Below, one piece after another: positions 60,304 to 64,000 of a stretch of DNA of 64,000 nucleotides (position 1 is its first letter; every line of letters starts with the position of its first letter). The notes below the pieces were generated by a model that made no database searches, was not told the DNA's origin, and saw only the letters and a program-made list of their open reading frames with translations. The translations under genes were made by a program, and so were the position numbers. The stretch spans positions 913,997-977,996 of the forward strand of contig CANTAL010000102.1 in NCBI GenBank assembly GCA_947650365.1, read 5' to 3'. The DNA is from Chamaelirium japonicum (taxonomy: Eukaryota; Streptophyta; Magnoliopsida; Liliales; Melanthiaceae).

Positions 60304-61355
60304 TAAAAGTCCGAAATGCATACTGCTAATAATGAGACAAAAGGGAAGGTCATATATAAGGCACAACATATATGTCGAAGAAGCTATTAATTATTATAAA
60401 TGTCTAAAGGCATCAAATGACAATTACTTCGACAATCTCGGAATTCAGAAATTTGAAGCCCAGTGGTTCAACCTCTTCCAAATCATTCCAATAACTCATC
60501 TGTACATCAAAATACTATGGACCACAAAAAAGGTGACCTGCATCTAATTGGACTTTTTACAACCAGAAATAAAGGAAAAAAGATTTCCAACGAAAACGCA
60601 AAAGTGTTGTCTATATACATGTGATCTCTGTGCACAAAGTTTCCCCCCGTGACAACCTACGCCCGAGTTGTCACAGACCGCATCCTTGACAGATCCAGTG
60701 GCCCAAGTAGTTTCACCATTCACCAATTGCTTTGCCTTTACAGATGGTACCCAAAAAAATAATAAGCTAATCTTTTCAAATTGAAACCATAAAAAAAGCC
60801 TAAAATTGATAGGAGAAACAGGGAGTCTACGAAATGAATTTTGGACCGTTCCATTGATAACTAATTTATTACAGAATTATTATATGGAATGTATTTTGTT
60901 GTTCATTCCAATGTTCTATTGACTTCCATTCAAATCGTCCATTAAAAGGGCATAATAGGACAACGGTATGTATAGTACCAAGTGCAGTCTCCGTTGTGGC
61001 CTTTAAATGGACGATGTGGCAGATCGTGATTGGGCTGTTAGCAAGTGCAGTAAATCCCTAACCTGAATGGAGAGCATATTTGCTACCCGATTAATTTGCT
61101 GCACTTGCTTACGACCTAATCATGGTCTGCCTCGTCGGCAAAAAGAAAGGGTATAATGGGGACTATACTTGCTACCAGACTGCATTCGCCCGTTATGCCC
61201 TTTGTTTTAGACTACATGGCATACCACGATAGGACCATAAAGCAAGTGCATCAAATCAATTGGGTAGAACAATACTTGGCTCAATGTGGTGCACATGAAT
61301 AAGTTGATATCAAAGTCTAGTGATCACCAAATATCCATAGAAGAAAAAGGCTTAC
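60304..61355. other. Unassigned DNA with an imperfect inverted-repeat region
   Basis: Between about 60940 and 61260 phrases occur in both senses: GCAAGTGCAG (61033) against CTGCACTTGC (61102), and GGGCATAATAGG (60949) against GGGTATAATGGGGAC (61150). This suggests a MITE or foldback element with decayed ends. No gene is recognised; a minus-strand frame at 60544-60726 has no domain. Confidence 0.45.
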
Positions 61356-61521
61356 CTAGAGTAGCGATGACAGTAGCAAGTATGATGATGCCAACGGATT
61401 GAACATCTAATTTTCCAATAGGGTATCTGTAGATATTGATATTCTTCATCGACACGCGTGTGAACCACAAAATGCCACCAGTCATAAGGTCCAATAAAGA
61501 ATCAAGTGTCGAAGCGGCAAT
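61356..61521 (-). pseudogene. Metal tolerance protein (cation diffusion facilitator) exon
   Basis: On the minus strand: [20 protein letters not shown], then [20 protein letters not shown], then [15 protein letters not shown], followed by the donor [16 protein letters not shown] and the YRYPIGK loop are diagnostic of plant Mn-type CDF transporters (MTP8-11 group), which move divalent metals into vacuoles or vesicles; the segment spans parts of membrane helices 2 and 3, including the DxxxD-type metal site. A TGA lies just before the first codon. I find no neighbouring exon, so this is a gene fragment, possibly captured. Confidence 0.88.
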
Positions 61522-62697
61522 TCATGAATACTTATCAAAATAAACATAAGGCAGTCATATTTTGATCTATGTGTTTTGATCGCTGAAAGGAAGGTGTATG
61601 AACAACCATCTCTTCTTTCACATTAATGGGGCAGTGATATTTTAAACGAAGAAATCGATCGTTGTTCAATCTGATTATCGTCGAAAGAAAAAAATCAGAT
61701 TTAAATAGGTTATCAACAAAGAAGACAATAGGTGGGACTATCATGGATCAAAACAGAGGAATCTTTCAAGCATCTCTCTTCTGTATACTACACCAAGGAT
61801 CCTTCAAGCATCACTTTTTCAGTACATTGCTCTGTAAAGAACACACACACATAGAGAGAAAGAGAGTGGAGTACCAAGTGGTAAAGCGGGTTCCTCAACC
61901 ACCATTACCTTCTACCTTTATAACTCATCCAATTGCAAGGTCGTATGGGTGAAGAGTGGGGTCAAAAACCAGAAAGAGAGCATCAGTCAACAAAAAAAAA
62001 AAAAAAAGCAAAGAATCAAAAACCCCATGAGAGAGAGAGAGAGAGCCAAATGAACTTCAAGAGGAAAAAATTAGATATTTTGAATGACACCAAGTGTCTT
62101 GTGACGGCGGAGAAGATTCAGGAGTGGCGACAGGCATCAGTGGAGGGGGGGGATCGACGGAGAAGATCCAGACTCGGCCTCGACGGAATGTGGATGCCTG
62201 ATGATGAATTGCCTCTCCCACGCCAGCCCCACTTCACAGAATTTATGTAATCTCTTCATGATGCTGCAATCTAGATATTGAAAAAAAAAAAAGTTAAAAG
62301 TTAGAAGCTGAAGAATTCTTAACGTTCATCTTCATTCTCCCATCCTCCTCTACAAAAATCAATGGGAATCTCATCTCAAAACCTTCCCTTCTCCTGCATC
62401 TACATTCACCCATCCTCCTATGCAACAATCCAATAAAAAACATAGATACATAAATAAAAACATAGCATACCCATTTCCTACATCTAAATTCCTCCATACT
62501 CCTCTACAAAAATTCAACAAAAACCAGACCCTCGAAAGAATCAGAGATGGATCTAAGGGTTCTGACCTTATGAATCTCATCTTGAAGCCTTCCCGTCTCC
62601 TGCATCTCCATTGACCCATCCCCCTCTGCAAAAATCCAACAAAAAACAGAAAAAATATCCATGAATATCAGAACTAAAAGAATCATAGATAGATCTG
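61522..62697. other. Unassigned DNA with one short ORF
   Basis: No recognised domain. A plus-strand frame 61933-62250 ends with a plausible protein-like part (MNFKRKKLDILNDTKCLVTA..., LPLPRQPHFTEFM) after a GAGAGA tract, but nothing supports expression. 62320-62650 has three diverged copies of a CCATCCTCCTCTACAAAAAT-like phrase (near 62341, 62413 and 62491). Confidence 0.4.

Positions 62698-62752
<55 letters not shown>
62698..62752. repeat. (GA)n microsatellite
   Basis: Uninterrupted AGAGAG repeat of about 53 bp. Similar shorter tracts follow at about 62940-62955, 62980-62995 and 63178-63215. Confidence 0.95.
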
Positions 62753-62758
<6 letters not shown>

Positions 62759-63302
62759 GTTACTGCTGACGGTATGGTAGTGGGGTTGAGTGCACCACGC
62801 TGACCGGGTTGCTTCTTCTCCCCCTTTCCACCACCGCTGGTTCTCTTCTTATCCCGCAAAAAAAAAAAAAGCTCTGCGAGAGGGATAGACACAGAGAGAG
62901 ATCGGGAAGATAGGAAGAGAAAGGCGGAGGAAGAGAGGGGGGAGAGAGAGAGTCGCAGCCTTCCTCCTCGACCGCGATTGAGAGAGAGAGAGAGACGCGT
63001 TAGGTTTTTCCCTCAGCCCCCCAGCCATGTTCCTTCCTGCCTAGGGTCTCAGCGGTGAGTGGAGAAGATGGCGTGCGGGAGCTCCGCGCGGTGGATCGCA
63101 GCCTCACAAAAAAAAAAAAAAACAGATCTCAGAGGACCTGTAGCCATAGATTAGAAGAACCGTGTGTGTGTGTGTCTAAGAGAGAGAGAGGGAGAGAGAG
63201 GGAGGAGGGGAGAGAGATTGAAAGGGAGCTCAAGAGAGAGGTCAGATCGCAGGGGAACCCTAGTTCCCCCCAATTGTTGTGGCAGTCGGCACTCTCTCTC
63301 TC
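62753..63302. other. GA- and GC-rich DNA, possible gene leader
   Basis: Composition resembles the upstream and leader region of a plant gene (CCTCCTCGACCGCGATTGAG, CTCAGCGGTGAGTGGAG), but no coding exon can be recognised. It precedes the uninterrupted copy of repeat R. Confidence 0.4.
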
Positions 63303-63990
63303 TCTTTCTTCAGTGGCAGCAAGGAGGAGGCCTCCCCTCTTCTTCTCAGGCGACAGCAAGGAGGAGGAGGCCGGACGCTTGAGGGCGAAGAGGCAGAGGA
63401 GGAAGGGAGATCGGTGGAGGAGAGCTGTAAGGGCGATCGATCGGGTTGGGAGGAAGAGGGGCATGGTCACGTAGGTGGCTGGAGAGGTTGCGGCCGGCGA
63501 TCGGGGGCGAAACGGGCGGCCGGCGATTGGGAGCGGAACAGGAGAAGGTGGAGGCAGAGGGAGAGAGATCGGTGGGGGCCTGGCCGTCTCTCTCCTTGGA
63601 CTGCCAAGCCCGTAGAGTCGCGGACCCCTTTAGGAGAGAGAGAGAGAGAGAAAAGAAACAGAAGTTTTTTTTACGGTTTTTTTTTTCGACAGTTTCACAT
63701 ACATGCCCCTCTGCTCCAGTACACGGGATGAGAGAGAGAGAGAATCAGGGAATCAGGGAACGGGTGGGCGGTTTTGGCTTAACTGACAGGATAGACAGTG
63801 AGAGAGAGAGCACGATGAGGGACGGTTTTGGCTTAACCAACAGGAGAGAGATAATGACCGAAAAGATAGTGCTGAACAGCTGTTTCCCTTCATCCCCATC
63901 CAACAAAGAGATATTAGGATCAAACGGTTCCAGATTGATGCCAAATACCCCGGAATTCATTTTGCACGCCGGTAACACGCGATCTAGTGT
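63303..63990 (+). repeat. Repeat R, uninterrupted copy (related empty site of the MULE)
   Basis: Continuous match to 35471-35868 joined to 48669-48986. At the junction it reads TTTTTTTACGG, a T-run, then CGACAGTTTCACAT, whereas the other copy has TTTTTATTT, the MULE, TTTTTATTT, then CGACGGTTTCCC. It contains an extra CGGCCGGCGATTGGGAGCGG unit. It ends TTTGCACGCCGGT. The nature of R is unknown; its long plus-strand frames are low-complexity. Confidence 0.85.
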
Positions 63991-64000
63991 TTGTCTTTTG

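Noticed and set aside
62698..63300. Arg/Glu-rich ORFs in the GA-rich region
   Set aside because: Composition artefacts of GA repeats; no domain or conserved motif.

Overview
This window is transposon-dominated nuclear DNA from a flowering plant. The evidence is a Copia retrotransposon primed by the plant initiator-Met tRNA, CACTA (En/Spm) and Mutator (MULE) transposons with plant-type transposases, Helitron-like ends, MITEs, GT-AG introns, and captured exons of plant genes (PDR/ABCG transporter, eIF6, plastid-type DnaJ, patellin, metal tolerance protein). I see no intact host gene, no tRNA or rRNA gene and no CRISPR array. The species cannot be named from the sequence.

Layout. 1-340 is unassigned. 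341-1480 is a degenerate minisatellite rich in CGATCG. 1481-2600 is a ~175-180 bp satellite-like array. 2621-2915 is a MITE. 3331-4047 is a truncated Copia LTR cut off by CACTA element A (4049 to about 8230), a deletion derivative carrying captured PDR/ABCG exons. From 8341 to 32211 two inverted arms of about 2 kb, both ending in CACTACAAGAAA, enclose a second CACTA (C, from 11473). C carries TNPA-like and TNP2-like genes on the minus strand plus captured DnaJ and eIF6 exons. A young ~10 kb Copia element (11993-21972, minus) sits in C's left end. 34757-35460 is a patellin gene fragment.

35869-48668 is a complete-ended 12.8 kb MULE with a perfect 9-bp target duplication (TTTTTATTT). It carries a decayed mudrA-like transposase, a small RNase H1 hybrid-binding-domain ORF, and a Ulp1-like/DUF1985 gene on the opposite strand. 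Nested in it are an L1-like insertion, an RTE-type RT fragment and a TIR-bounded tandem array. A second copy of the sequence the MULE interrupted lies uninterrupted at 63303-63990.

48990-53110 holds a Helitron-like end, repeats and GA-rich DNA. 53112-58976 is a remarkable chain of about eleven palindromic, Micron-like elements of mostly ~400 bp, each separated from the next by a (TA)n array. Several share one inner core but have different termini. 58976-64000 contains Helitron-like 3' ends, nested MITEs, a metal tolerance protein exon and GA-rich DNA.

How it works together: the transposase genes explain past mobility of CACTA and MULE elements, but every coding region I could follow has nonsense codons, frameshifts or insertions. 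Several of the stops look like C-to-T changes at CpG, as expected for methylated, silenced transposons. The layered insertions (Copia in CACTA, CACTA next to an older LTR, L1-like in MULE, MULE in an older repeat) give a relative time order.
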